This document shows, piece by piece, positions 1-6,189 of a DNA stretch of 64,000 bases (positions are counted from its first letter, which is position 1; each line of letters opens with the position of its first letter). A model generated the notes under the pieces. It was given only the letters and a program-made list of their open reading frames with translations. It had not been told where the DNA came from and ran no database searches. The position numbers and the translations under genes are program-made. Origin of the DNA: DASZUK01 sp963844575 (GTDB taxonomy: Bacteria > Actinomycetota > Acidimicrobiia > Acidimicrobiales > RAAP-2); the NCBI GenBank assembly GCA_963844575.1, contig CAWJOU010000005.1, positions 2,666,001-2,730,000 of the forward strand, written 5' to 3'.

Positions 1-183
1 GGCGGCTGGCGGATCGTCGAGCACAACTGCGCGATCTTGACGGTCGCGACGGGCTTCCGGCAGGCGTGCTCGAGCGAGCTCGGGTTCATCCGCGACGCGC
101 TCCCGGGGGCGACGGTCGAGCGCGTTGCCCACCTGATGGACGGGGCGCACGTCTGCGCCTACGAGATCCATCCTGTTTCGTAA
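1..183 (+). CDS. C-terminal end of a SufR-like Fe-S helix-turn-helix regulator (partial)
   Basis: Frame 1 is open from the window edge to a TAA at 181-183, giving 60 residues that end ...CAYEIHPVS. The fragment has the pattern HNCAI, about 12 residues to a Cys (QACSSEL), then GAHVCAY. This Cys spacing, with an LP.A.VER..H...GA segment, resembles the C-terminal sensory domain of SufR-type (ArsR/DeoR-like) regulators that bind an Fe-S cluster and repress suf operons. The DNA-binding domain and any suf genes would lie to the left, outside the window, so the assignment rests on a short C-terminal match and is tentative. Confidence 0.5.
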   Translation, partial: GGWRIVEHNCAILTVATGFRQACSSELGFIRDALPGATVERVAHLMDGAHVCAYEIHPVS

Positions 184-194
184 CGAATCGATTG

Positions 195-219
195 CTATAG
201 TTTCGATATGTTCGAAACT
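195..219 (+). promoter_or_regulatory. -10 element and palindrome over the start codon of the next gene
   Basis: TATAGT at 195-200 is a good -10 hexamer and lies 7 nt before the ATG at 208, so transcription would start at or next to the start codon (leaderless). The sequence AGTTTCGA-TATGT-TCGAAACT at 199-219 is a perfect 8-bp inverted repeat with a 5-nt centre containing the ATG. A protein bound here would block both the promoter and the start, so this could be an operator. No clear -35 was identified. Confidence 0.45.
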
Positions 220-1122
220 GATCTAGCTCGAACTTCCAACGAGACGACGTGCGCGCTTCCGGGTTGCGAAACGCCGATCGTGCAGTCGACGGGCGGCGGG
301 CGGCGACGGCTGTACTGCTCCGACAACCACCGGGCGGAGGCTCGCCGCCGGCGCCTGACGGCCGGCCGGGGCGGCGACTCGGCGGCGGGGGTGGGGGCGG
401 ATGGGGCGATCGAGCTGCTCGGCGAGGCGCTCCGGCGCCTCCAAGCTGGCGAAGACCAGACGATCACCGCGGCCGAGCTGGCCGGCGTCCGGGCGCAGGC
501 GACTGCGGCGGTCCTCGCGGCCCAGCAGGACGCTGCCGCGGCCCGGCGTGACGCGGCTGACGCCCAGCACGGGTTGGTCGAGGAGCGGGCCGCAGCCGAC
601 GCACTCCGCCGGGAGCTCGCGGCCGCCATCGCCACTGTCGAACACGGCCGAGCGGTCCTCGAAGGCGCCCAAGAGGCGCTCGCCGCGGAGGTCGTCCAGC
701 ATCACCAGGACGTCGAGGCGGCGGCGCATCGGCTCGCCGCCGTGACGGCGATCCACCACGAGCAGGAAGCGGCGTCGGCGGCCGAGACCGATCGCTACCG
801 GACGGCGACGATCGCCGCGGAAGCCCGCCGGGCAGCGGCGGAGGAGCAGGCGGCGGCCGTGTCGGGGGAGGCGATGGAGGCTCGCCGGGCCGTCGCCCAC
901 CTCGAGCTGCGGGCGGCGCGGGCAGAGATGGCGGTCGAGCAGGTCGAATCCCGCCTGGCGCAGGCTCGTGAGGACGTGATCGCCGAACGGCGGCGGTCGG
1001 AGGCGCTCCAGCAGCGGCTGGCCATCCAGACGGTCCATACGGCGCGGCCGTCGGTGGCCCCCGCGGTCCCCCGAGCCCGGCGGCGGCGGGCGGCGATGTC
1101 TACGACGCCGAAACGGACTTGA
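208..1122 (+). CDS. Cys/His-motif, Ala-rich coiled-coil protein of unknown function
   Basis: A 304-residue protein. Residues about 15-48 hold CALPGC, then YCSDNHRAEARRRR: a C-x4-C plus C-x3-H arrangement that could bind zinc, followed by an Arg-rich stretch. From about residue 65 to 280 the protein is almost entirely Ala/Glu/Arg/Gln with heptad character, so a long coiled coil is likely; the basic tail contains RARRRR. The YC-x3-H-R-x-x-A-R-R-R module recurs in the gene at 1805-2158. I do not recognise a family beyond actinobacterial proteins with this N-terminal motif. The last 23 nt overlap the 3' end of the convergent FKBP gene. ATG 208 is chosen because a -10 element sits just upstream. 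Confidence 0.7.
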   Translation: MFETDLARTSNETTCALPGCETPIVQSTGGGRRRLYCSDNHRAEARRRRLTAGRGGDSAAGVGADGAIELLGEALRRLQAGEDQTITAAELAGVRAQATAAVLAAQQDAAAARRDAADAQHGLVEERAAADALRRELAAAIATVEHGRAVLEGAQEALAAEVVQHHQDVEAAAHRLAAVTAIHHEQEAASAAETDRYRTATIAAEARRAAAEEQAAAVSGEAMEARRAVAHLELRAARAEMAVEQVESRLAQAREDVIAERRRSEALQQRLAIQTVHTARPSVAPAVPRARRRRAAMSTTPKRT

Positions 1123-1588
1123 GGTCGACGACGAAGACGAGCGTCTCCTTCGGCCCGATCGGGCCCTGCCCCTTGGCGCCGTAGCCGAGCGTCCACGGGA
1201 TGACGATCTCGCGCCGGCCACCGACCTTCATGCCCTCGATGCCCTGGGCGAAGCCGGGGATCACGCCGCTCAGCGGGAACGACGTCGGCTTGCCGCTCGT
1301 CCACTCGTCTGTGAAGTCCTTGCCGTTGGCGTAGTTCACGCCGACGTACTTGACCCCGACGGTGTCACCGGCGGCGGCGACCGTGCCGGTACCGACGACC
1401 AGGTCCTTCGTCTCCAGCGTCGTCGGCGCCGGCTTCTTCCCGGCCTTGACGACCGGCGCTTTGTCAAGGTTCGACCCGTTGACGACGACGGGCACGGAGC
1501 CGCCGGACGCACCGGCCGGCCCTTCGATCAACAGGGCCGGCGCAGCGAGCAGGCCGGCAACGGTCAGGGCAACAAGAGAGCGGCGCAT
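1100..1588 (-). CDS. Exported FKBP-type peptidyl-prolyl cis-trans isomerase
   Basis: A 162-residue protein from ATG 1588. It starts MRRSLVALTVAGLLAAPALL, a Sec signal peptide, then a short linker and an FKBP domain over about the last 105 residues. Typical FKBP features are KYVGVNYANGKDF, the active-site segment GVIPGFAQGIEGMKVGG, and REIVIPWTLGYGAKGQG followed by LVFVVDL. It should catalyse prolyl isomerisation outside the cytoplasmic membrane. The frame is open 39 codons further upstream, but that stretch is Arg/Gly-rich and would bury the signal peptide, so I reject the longer start. Convergent with the coiled-coil gene; a 14-bp palindrome lies about 70 nt upstream. Confidence 0.88.
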   Translation of the reverse strand: MRRSLVALTVAGLLAAPALLIEGPAGASGGSVPVVVNGSNLDKAPVVKAGKKPAPTTLETKDLVVGTGTVAAAGDTVGVKYVGVNYANGKDFTDEWTSGKPTSFPLSGVIPGFAQGIEGMKVGGRREIVIPWTLGYGAKGQGPIGPKETLVFVVDLKSVSAS

Positions 1589-1657
1589 TGCAGTGACGTT
1601 ACAACAGCCGTTCAAGCTGCCAGACCGCGGGCCCCCTCGCCGTCCCCTCCAACGCCG

Positions 1658-1671
1658 ATAATGTACATTAT
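1658..1671. promoter_or_regulatory. 14-bp perfect palindrome upstream of the FKBP gene
   Basis: ATAATGTACATTAT is its own reverse complement and stands out as AT-only flanks in a GC-rich background. It lies in the 216-nt gap between the FKBP gene and the gene at 1805. The form (two ATAATGT half-sites) is that of a dimeric repressor operator. The cognate regulator is unknown, and nothing else is evident in this gap. Confidence 0.4.
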
Positions 1672-1804
1672 GTAAAGTTAGGAACGGGGTCCGAGGAGCC
1701 GCCAAGGGGCCGCACCAGGCGCCGCCAGAGGATGGATCGCCGCCGGTGCTCCCCTCGTCGGTGGCCGGAAAAGTCCCGTCGGTACCCTGTTGACCTGCGG
1801 TGAT

Positions 1805-2158
1805 CTAGACGACGGCCGGTTCGACGACGAAGCCGGCGAGCTCTCGGGCGGCGTCGACGAGATGGTCCAGCGCGTCCCGGTAGGCGCCGACGGTCGGCCG
1901 GGCCCCGGCGAGGTCGCCCGCGATGTCCTCGAGCGCGGCTTCGAGGGCGTACAGCCGGTCGTGCAGCCGGTCGAGGTCCCGCTGGGCGACGACGACCTCG
2001 CCGGCCGGCAGGGCGGCCCGGTCGGCCCGTCGCCGGGCCTCGTAGGCCCGCTGGCGGTGGGATCGCCGGCAGTACCGGGCCGGGCGGCCGGTCCGGGCCG
2101 GCGGGGGCAGCGGGCGGCGGCAGTAGCCGCACCTGGGTAGCTCGACTGGTTCCGTCAC
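1805..2158 (-). CDS. Small Cys/His zinc-motif protein with coiled coil, unknown function
   Basis: A 117-residue protein from GTG 2158. It opens with CGYC (residues 10-13), then RPARYCRRSHRQRAYEARRR, i.e. C-x2-C ... C-x3-H followed by a basic run, and then a Leu/Ala/Asp-rich helical region (residues about 55-105) with coiled-coil character. The GRPxRYCxxxHRQRAYEARR layout is common in small actinobacterial proteins of unknown role and is shared with the protein at 208-1122. The inverted repeat CGTCAC-G-GTGACG (2153-2165) covers the GTG start, as a different palindrome covers the start of the first gene. A nucleic-acid-binding role is plausible but unproven. Confidence 0.6.
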   Translation of the reverse strand: MTEPVELPRCGYCRRPLPPPARTGRPARYCRRSHRQRAYEARRRADRAALPAGEVVVAQRDLDRLHDRLYALEAALEDIAGDLAGARPTVGAYRDALDHLVDAARELAGFVVEPAVV

Positions 2159-2210
2159 GGTGACGAATCTACAGTTGGCCTACAAAGAGGAGGCGGACGA
2201 ATCTTCTCTC

Positions 2211-2624
2211 TCAGTTGGGTCGCTCTGTGGGGGCCGCTGCAGATTCCCCGCTCTTCGCAGCGGCGGGAGCGGGATTTTCTCTGACCTTCGCAACCTTAGC
2301 CTTCCCCCTCTTGCGCTCTTTCTGCATTTGAAGGAAGAAGTAAACGGTCCCAATCGCGACCGGAATGAGGGCGATCAGCCAGGTAGTGTATGCGTTACCG
2401 CTCACTGCTGATTCTATGATCGCAATCATTAGGGCGACGAATGCGCTGGCCGCAATGCCAAAGAAGGTCGAGTCATAAGACGAGGACAACTCCTCGAATA
2501 TTTGAAGTTCGGGATCCGAAATATAAAAGAATGTTACGGTACGTTGCTGTACGGGAGTTGTAAGACTCCCTGCGGGTGTGGCTGTCTGGACGTCGCGAAA
2601 TCCGGGCACGGCGGGACCGCTCAT
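2211..2624 (-). CDS. Two-TM membrane protein of unknown function, second gene of an AT-rich pair
   Basis: A 137-residue protein from ATG 2624, which overlaps the stop of the upstream gene (ATGA), fixing the start and suggesting translational coupling. The order is a short N-terminus, VTFFYISDPELQIFEELSS, a hydrophobic helix (STFFGIAASAFVALMIAII), a short loop, a second helix (TWLIALIPVAIGTVYFFL), then a Lys/Arg-rich and Ala/Pro-rich cytoplasmic tail. Base composition is clearly lower in GC than the neighbours and codons such as ATA and TTT are used, which suggests horizontal acquisition. I do not recognise the family. It probably acts with the zinc-ribbon protein encoded just upstream. Confidence 0.6.
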   Translation of the reverse strand: MSGPAVPGFRDVQTATPAGSLTTPVQQRTVTFFYISDPELQIFEELSSSYDSTFFGIAASAFVALMIAIIESAVSGNAYTTWLIALIPVAIGTVYFFLQMQKERKRGKAKVAKVRENPAPAAAKSGESAAAPTERPN

Positions 2625-2998
2625 GCAGGCGACTCGGGCCCCGCAACCCCAGCCACGGCCGACGTGACCCACATCGTGTAACCGCAGACCTTGCAGTGCA
2701 CGGGGAACGCGGTACGTCCGATGTTTGGAACCTTAAGACGACGGAAAAAGAATAGTTTTACCTCAATTGTCCAAGATTGACTCCTGCAGATAGGGCAGAT
2801 TGGATCGAGCCAATTCGAAGTGATCCAGCCGCGAATACGGTCGGCGACTTCTTTAGATTCCATGGTGTCCCGGTCATTAATCGTATAGGTGGGACGTTCA
2901 ATGCCGGCTTTTGCTTCCGGGCCCCCGGGATTTTCAGCTGGTACGTTTCCGACCCCGGGGGGATCATCTGACCTGGCTCGCTCTTCCTCTAATGCCAT
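2621..2998 (-). CDS. Zinc-ribbon protein of unknown function, first gene of an AT-rich pair
   Basis: A 125-residue protein if started at ATG 2998 (MALEEERARSDDPP); the frame extends further upstream, but that part is Arg-rich and unlike the rest. The C-terminal half has two CxxC knuckles, CPICRSQSW and CKVCGYTMW, about 30 residues apart, separated by hydrophobic strands (TIEVKLFFFRRLKVPN): a typical four-Cys zinc ribbon. The region has lower GC than the flanks. It overlaps the downstream two-TM gene by ATGA, so they form a two-gene unit. The family is unknown; a soluble sensor or adaptor for the membrane partner is one guess. Confidence 0.55.
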   Translation of the reverse strand: MALEEERARSDDPPGVGNVPAENPGGPEAKAGIERPTYTINDRDTMESKEVADRIRGWITSNWLDPICPICRSQSWTIEVKLFFFRRLKVPNIGRTAFPVHCKVCGYTMWVTSAVAGVAGPESPA

Positions 2999-3051
2999 GT
3001 TCGACACGCTACCGCTGACCAGGCGAGGCCTCTTACGACACGTTGCCGCGT

Positions 3052-3753
3052 CTACCCAGCAACGCCTGCGGCGCGTCGCCACCAGTCGACCGCCGCGTCG
3101 AGTGCGGTCCGGTCGAAGTCGGGCCAGTACGTCGGCGTGACGTAGAACGGCGCACCCGCGGCCTCCCACAACAGGAAGTTCGAGAGCCGGCGCTCCCCCG
3201 ACGTCCGGATGAGCAGGTCGACGGGTGGCAGCTCGGGCTCGTAGAGGCGGTCACGGACGGCCTGCTCGGTCACGGCGACGCCGGACCGGCGGTGGTCGTC
3301 GACGAGCCGTTTGGCCGCGTAGACGAGCTCCTCGCGCCCGCCGTAGTCGAAGGCGAGCGTGAAGTTCAGCCCGTCGTTGCCTTTCGTCTGCTCGATCGAT
3401 TTGTCCATCTCGCGCAGGATCCGCCGGGGCAGGCGGGACGTCCCGGACACCGGCCGACCGATGCAGCGGATGCGCACGTTGTTGTGGTCCATCTCGTCGG
3501 TGCGGGCGAAGATGTTCTTGTGGAGGGCGAGGATCGTGTCGATCTCCAATTTCGGTCGGGCCCAGTTCTCGGTCGAGAAGCCGAAGACGGTCAGCCAGCC
3601 GATGTCGAGGGCGTCGGCGGCCCGGACGACCTCGGCCAGCCGCTCCTCCCCCCGCCGGTGCCCCTCCCCCCGCGGCAGGCCCTGACTCTCCGCCCAGCGA
3701 CCGTTGCCGTCCATGATGACGGCGACGTGGCCGGGAACGGCCGCCTGGCTCAT
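3052..3753 (-). CDS. uppS: Isoprenyl transferase (undecaprenyl diphosphate synthase family)
   Basis: A 233-residue cis-prenyltransferase of normal family length. It adds isopentenyl units to farnesyl-PP to make the lipid carrier for peptidoglycan and wall polysaccharides. Diagnostic motifs are HVAVIMDGNGRWA (residues 9-21, with the catalytic Asp at 15), GHRRG, FGFSTENWARP and RTSGERRLSNFLLWE near residue 185. Its ATG overlaps the stop of the upstream budA-like gene (ATGA). The pairing with acetolactate decarboxylase is unusual and probably reflects simple co-transcription. Which prenyl chain length it makes cannot be told from sequence. Confidence 0.95.
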   Translation of the reverse strand: MSQAAVPGHVAVIMDGNGRWAESQGLPRGEGHRRGEERLAEVVRAADALDIGWLTVFGFSTENWARPKLEIDTILALHKNIFARTDEMDHNNVRIRCIGRPVSGTSRLPRRILREMDKSIEQTKGNDGLNFTLAFDYGGREELVYAAKRLVDDHRRSGVAVTEQAVRDRLYEPELPPVDLLIRTSGERRLSNFLLWEAAGAPFYVTPTYWPDFDRTALDAAVDWWRRAAGVAG

Positions 3754-4559
3754 CGACGCGGCCCCTCGGCCGTCTCGATCTCCGCCGTGACGTCCCGGCC
3801 GTCGAGGTCGGCGGCGAGGAACTCCGGCGTGTCGGGCAGCTCGACGTGGAGGTCCGCGTCCTGGTCGGCCCGCACGGTGCCGCGCTCGAGCACGAGGTCG
3901 AGGACGTGGCCGCCGCGGGTGCGGTCGGCGTCGATGAAGTGGAGGTGGTACCCCGCGACGGTCATCCCCTGTGCGTAGGCCGGCGCCCGGAAGCCGGCGA
4001 CGGTCCCGGCGACGTCAGCGAACGTCGCCTCGGTCTGTGTCCGGGTCACGGCGACGAGCGGCCGGTACGGGCGGTGCTGGCGGGCGACCGTCCGGGTCGT
4101 CACCGCGGTGAACCGGCCGTCGATGCGGACCGCGTAGAACAGGTTGGCGCTCGGCAGGAGGTCGTCCAGCCGGGCCTCGACCGCGGCGAGGTCGAGCGGG
4201 CCGTCGAGCTCGAGGGCGACGTCGCCCCGGAAGTAGGTGACCGCGGCGAACGGCGTCCGCTCGTCCGGGGTGACCGGCGACGCGGTGCCGTCGCTGCGGA
4301 GCTGGAAGAACCGGCCGTCGACCGCGACCATCTCGCCGTCGAGCTCGTTGAACGTCCCGAGCCCGAAGTCGCCGTGCTGCTCCAGCTCGCCGTAGGTCAG
4401 GCCGCCGTCGTAGACGCCGTCGAGCAGCGCGGTCATCGTCGACGACTGGTAGATCTCGTGGGCCCGAGGGCCGTCGTCGTGGACGCGGTGGTCGCCGTCG
4501 TAGTGCGCGGCCATCGTCCGAGCCAGGTCGAGGCAGTGGCCGTGCCGCGGTGCCGTCAC
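3750..4559 (-). CDS. budA: Alpha-acetolactate decarboxylase
   Basis: A 269-residue protein matching acetolactate decarboxylase, the zinc enzyme that converts 2-acetolactate to acetoin. Family hallmarks are IYQSSTMTALLDGVYDG, HGDFGLGTFNELDGEM, and near the C-terminus GYHLHFIDADRTRGGHVLD, which supplies the H-x-H...H metal ligands. The GTG at 4559 gives about 35 residues before the conserved core; a later ATG (codon 16) is equally possible. No acetolactate synthase gene is nearby, so acetolactate may come from the branched-chain amino-acid pathway elsewhere. Stop overlaps the uppS start. Confidence 0.92.
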   Translation of the reverse strand: MTAPRHGHCLDLARTMAAHYDGDHRVHDDGPRAHEIYQSSTMTALLDGVYDGGLTYGELEQHGDFGLGTFNELDGEMVAVDGRFFQLRSDGTASPVTPDERTPFAAVTYFRGDVALELDGPLDLAAVEARLDDLLPSANLFYAVRIDGRFTAVTTRTVARQHRPYRPLVAVTRTQTEATFADVAGTVAGFRAPAYAQGMTVAGYHLHFIDADRTRGGHVLDLVLERGTVRADQDADLHVELPDTPEFLAADLDGRDVTAEIETAEGPRR

Positions 4560-4606
4560 CGGCGGCAGTCTACGGCTCCGGCGGCCGCCCGACGGGTTAC
4601 GATGAC

Positions 4607-4676
4607 GGCGGCGATGGGTCCCGCCGGTGACGCCGCGAGGTCGTCCGAACCGCCCTGAGGGCTGATGGCTCCTGTT
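4607..4676 (+). promoter_or_regulatory. Fluoride riboswitch (crcB motif)
   Basis: The 5' leader of the fluoride-channel genes contains GGCGATGGGTCCCGCC (4610-4625) followed, after a variable stem, by GGCTGATGGCTCCTG (4660-4674). These match the conserved halves of the crcB-motif RNA (GGCGAUGG...CGCC and UGAUGGCUCCU), which form its fluoride-binding pseudoknot. It precedes the GTG start of the first channel gene by about 20 nt with AAGGAGGAGGAG between, so control of translation is likely. Assignment is by eye, from motif and gene context, and both agree. Confidence 0.85.
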
Positions 4677-4696
4677 CCGAAAGGAGGAGGAGCCGC

Positions 4697-5278
4697 GTGC
4701 CCGATGACGACCCGAAGCTCCGGCGGCTGGCCCGCCTGACGGGAGCGGACGACCCGCTGCCGATCGACCCGGACCTGGCCCCCGACGACGTCGCCGCGCC
4801 GTCGACGACGCACCGGGCGACCGGCGCCCGCCCCCATCGCGCCCGACCGACGGTGCTGGCGGTCATCCTGGTCGGCGGCTTCCTCGGGACGCTGGCCCGG
4901 TACGAGGTGGAGAAGGCCTGGCCGACGCCGGCCGGCCACTTCCCCACCGCGACGTTCGTCATCAACACGAGCGGCTCGTTCCTCCTCGGCTTCGTCCTGA
5001 CGGTCGTCCTCGAGCGGCTCGGGCCGTCCCGCTACCGCCACCTCCGGCCGTTCGCGGCAACCGGGCTGCTCGGCGGCTGGACGACGTACTCGACGCTCGT
5101 CGTCGAGGCCGTGACGCTCGGCAAGGCCGGCGATGTCGCGCTGGCCGGCGGCTACCTGGCGGCGACGCTCGTCTGCGGCGTGACCGCGGTGGCACTCGGC
5201 ATCGCCCTCGGCCGGGTCCGGACAGCCGCTCGCCCATCCGGCCGGGCCCAGCCTCCGGCCGAGGAGGTGGCCCGGTGA
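4697..5278 (+). CDS. crcB: Fluoride channel subunit FluC/CrcB (first of a pair)
   Basis: A 193-residue fluoride exporter subunit. After a hydrophilic extension of about 50 residues come four membrane helices with the family signatures GGFLGTLARYEVEK, TFVINTSGSFLLG and GLLGGWTTYSTL. These carry the polar track and Asn/Ser/Thr residues of the fluoride pore. The GTG at 4697 is preceded by a strong AAGGAGGAGGAG. The gene overlaps the second subunit by 4 nt (GTGA); two adjacent, diverged crcB genes usually make a heterodimeric channel. The leader contains a fluoride riboswitch, so expression should rise with fluoride. The long N-terminal tail is unusual for this family. Confidence 0.93.
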   Translation: MPDDDPKLRRLARLTGADDPLPIDPDLAPDDVAAPSTTHRATGARPHRARPTVLAVILVGGFLGTLARYEVEKAWPTPAGHFPTATFVINTSGSFLLGFVLTVVLERLGPSRYRHLRPFAATGLLGGWTTYSTLVVEAVTLGKAGDVALAGGYLAATLVCGVTAVALGIALGRVRTAARPSGRAQPPAEEVAR

Positions 5279-5646
5279 TCCTGGCCATCGCGGTCGGTCT
5301 CGCCGGCGGTATCGGCTCGGTCCTCCGCTACGTCGTCGACGGCGCGGTCCAGGACCGCGTGTCCGGCGCGTTCCCGTGCGGGACGTTGACGATCAACGTC
5401 GCCGGCTCGTTCGTCCTCGGCGTCCTCACCGGCCTGCTCTGGTACCACGGCGTGTCCGACCGCTGGCACGACGTCGTCGGCGTCGGCTTCTGCGGTGGCC
5501 TGACGACGTGGTCGACCGCGTCATGGGAGACCGTCCGGCTGGTCGACGGCCGCCTCTACCGCCTGGCGTTCGTGTACACGCTCGGTGGGCTGGCCCTGGC
5601 CATCGCCGCGGCGATCGCCGGCATCGCGCTGGCCGCCATCGTCTGA
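5275..5646 (+). CDS. crcB: Fluoride channel subunit FluC/CrcB (second of a pair)
   Basis: A 123-residue, four-helix membrane protein of standard FluC length. Signatures are GGIGSVLRYVVDG, TLTINVAGSFVLG and GFCGGLTTWSTASWE. It is translationally coupled to the upstream paralogue (GTGA overlap) and should form an antiparallel dimer with it to export F-. The last 126 nt are overlapped on the other strand by the tail of the membrane-protein gene at 5521-6024. Confidence 0.93.
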   Translation: MILAIAVGLAGGIGSVLRYVVDGAVQDRVSGAFPCGTLTINVAGSFVLGVLTGLLWYHGVSDRWHDVVGVGFCGGLTTWSTASWETVRLVDGRLYRLAFVYTLGGLALAIAAAIAGIALAAIV

Positions 5647-6024
5647 CCGGTCGTGGAGCCGGACGGCCAGGTGGACGGCGGCCACGGCCAGCGGGACCTC
5701 CAGCAGGACCGCCAACGCCACGGCCGTCGCCCGGTCGTGACCTCGGGCCGAGGTGCACACGTCGAACCACGCATCGGCAGCGAGGAGGGCGGCCAGCGCG
5801 GTGGCCGCCAGGGAGGCTCGCCGGTCGCCGCGGACGAGCAGCCAAGCGGTGGACCCCGCGGTGACGGCCTCGGCCAGGTCCAGCCCGGTCCAGGCCAGGG
5901 CCCAGTGCGAGGCCTCGGCCGACGGGGGCAGCGTGCGGGCCAGGTGGAGGCTCCACGGGACCAGCCAGGCGGCGACGGTCGCGCCGGCCAGGACGCCGAC
6001 CTGCCGATGCCGGGAACTGAGCAT
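5521..6024 (-). CDS. Small four-helix membrane protein, unknown function
   Basis: A 167-residue protein from ATG 6024. Four hydrophobic segments occur (VLAGATVAAWLVPWSLHLA, HWALAWTGLDLAEAVTAG, LAATALAALLAADAWFDV, ATAVALAVLLEVPLAVAAVH) with a conserved-looking LVPW...L.RTLP...HW..AW.G.D and DAWFDV, as in uncharacterised actinobacterial membrane proteins. The hydrophilic tail from about residue 125 is read antisense through the end of the second crcB gene, so the true family core is residues 1-123 and the tail may be fortuitous. Divergent from the histidine kinase gene at 6190. Function unknown. Confidence 0.6.
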   Translation of the reverse strand: MLSSRHRQVGVLAGATVAAWLVPWSLHLARTLPPSAEASHWALAWTGLDLAEAVTAGSTAWLLVRGDRRASLAATALAALLAADAWFDVCTSARGHDRATAVALAVLLEVPLAVAAVHLAVRLHDRSDDGGQRDAGDRRGDGQGQPTERVHERQAVEAAVDQPDGLP

Positions 6025-6189
6025 GGCTCCCACGGTGCCGAACAGGCCGGGCCCTGTCACTGGCGGTACCCGGCCGCCGGGCGGTCGGGTTTTCCGCACC
6101 ACGGCGCGGGCGGTAGGGAAAACCCCCCGACCGAGACGCCAGGACCCACCAATGACCGCCCGGTCCGCCCTCCGTAGTCTGGCGGCAGC

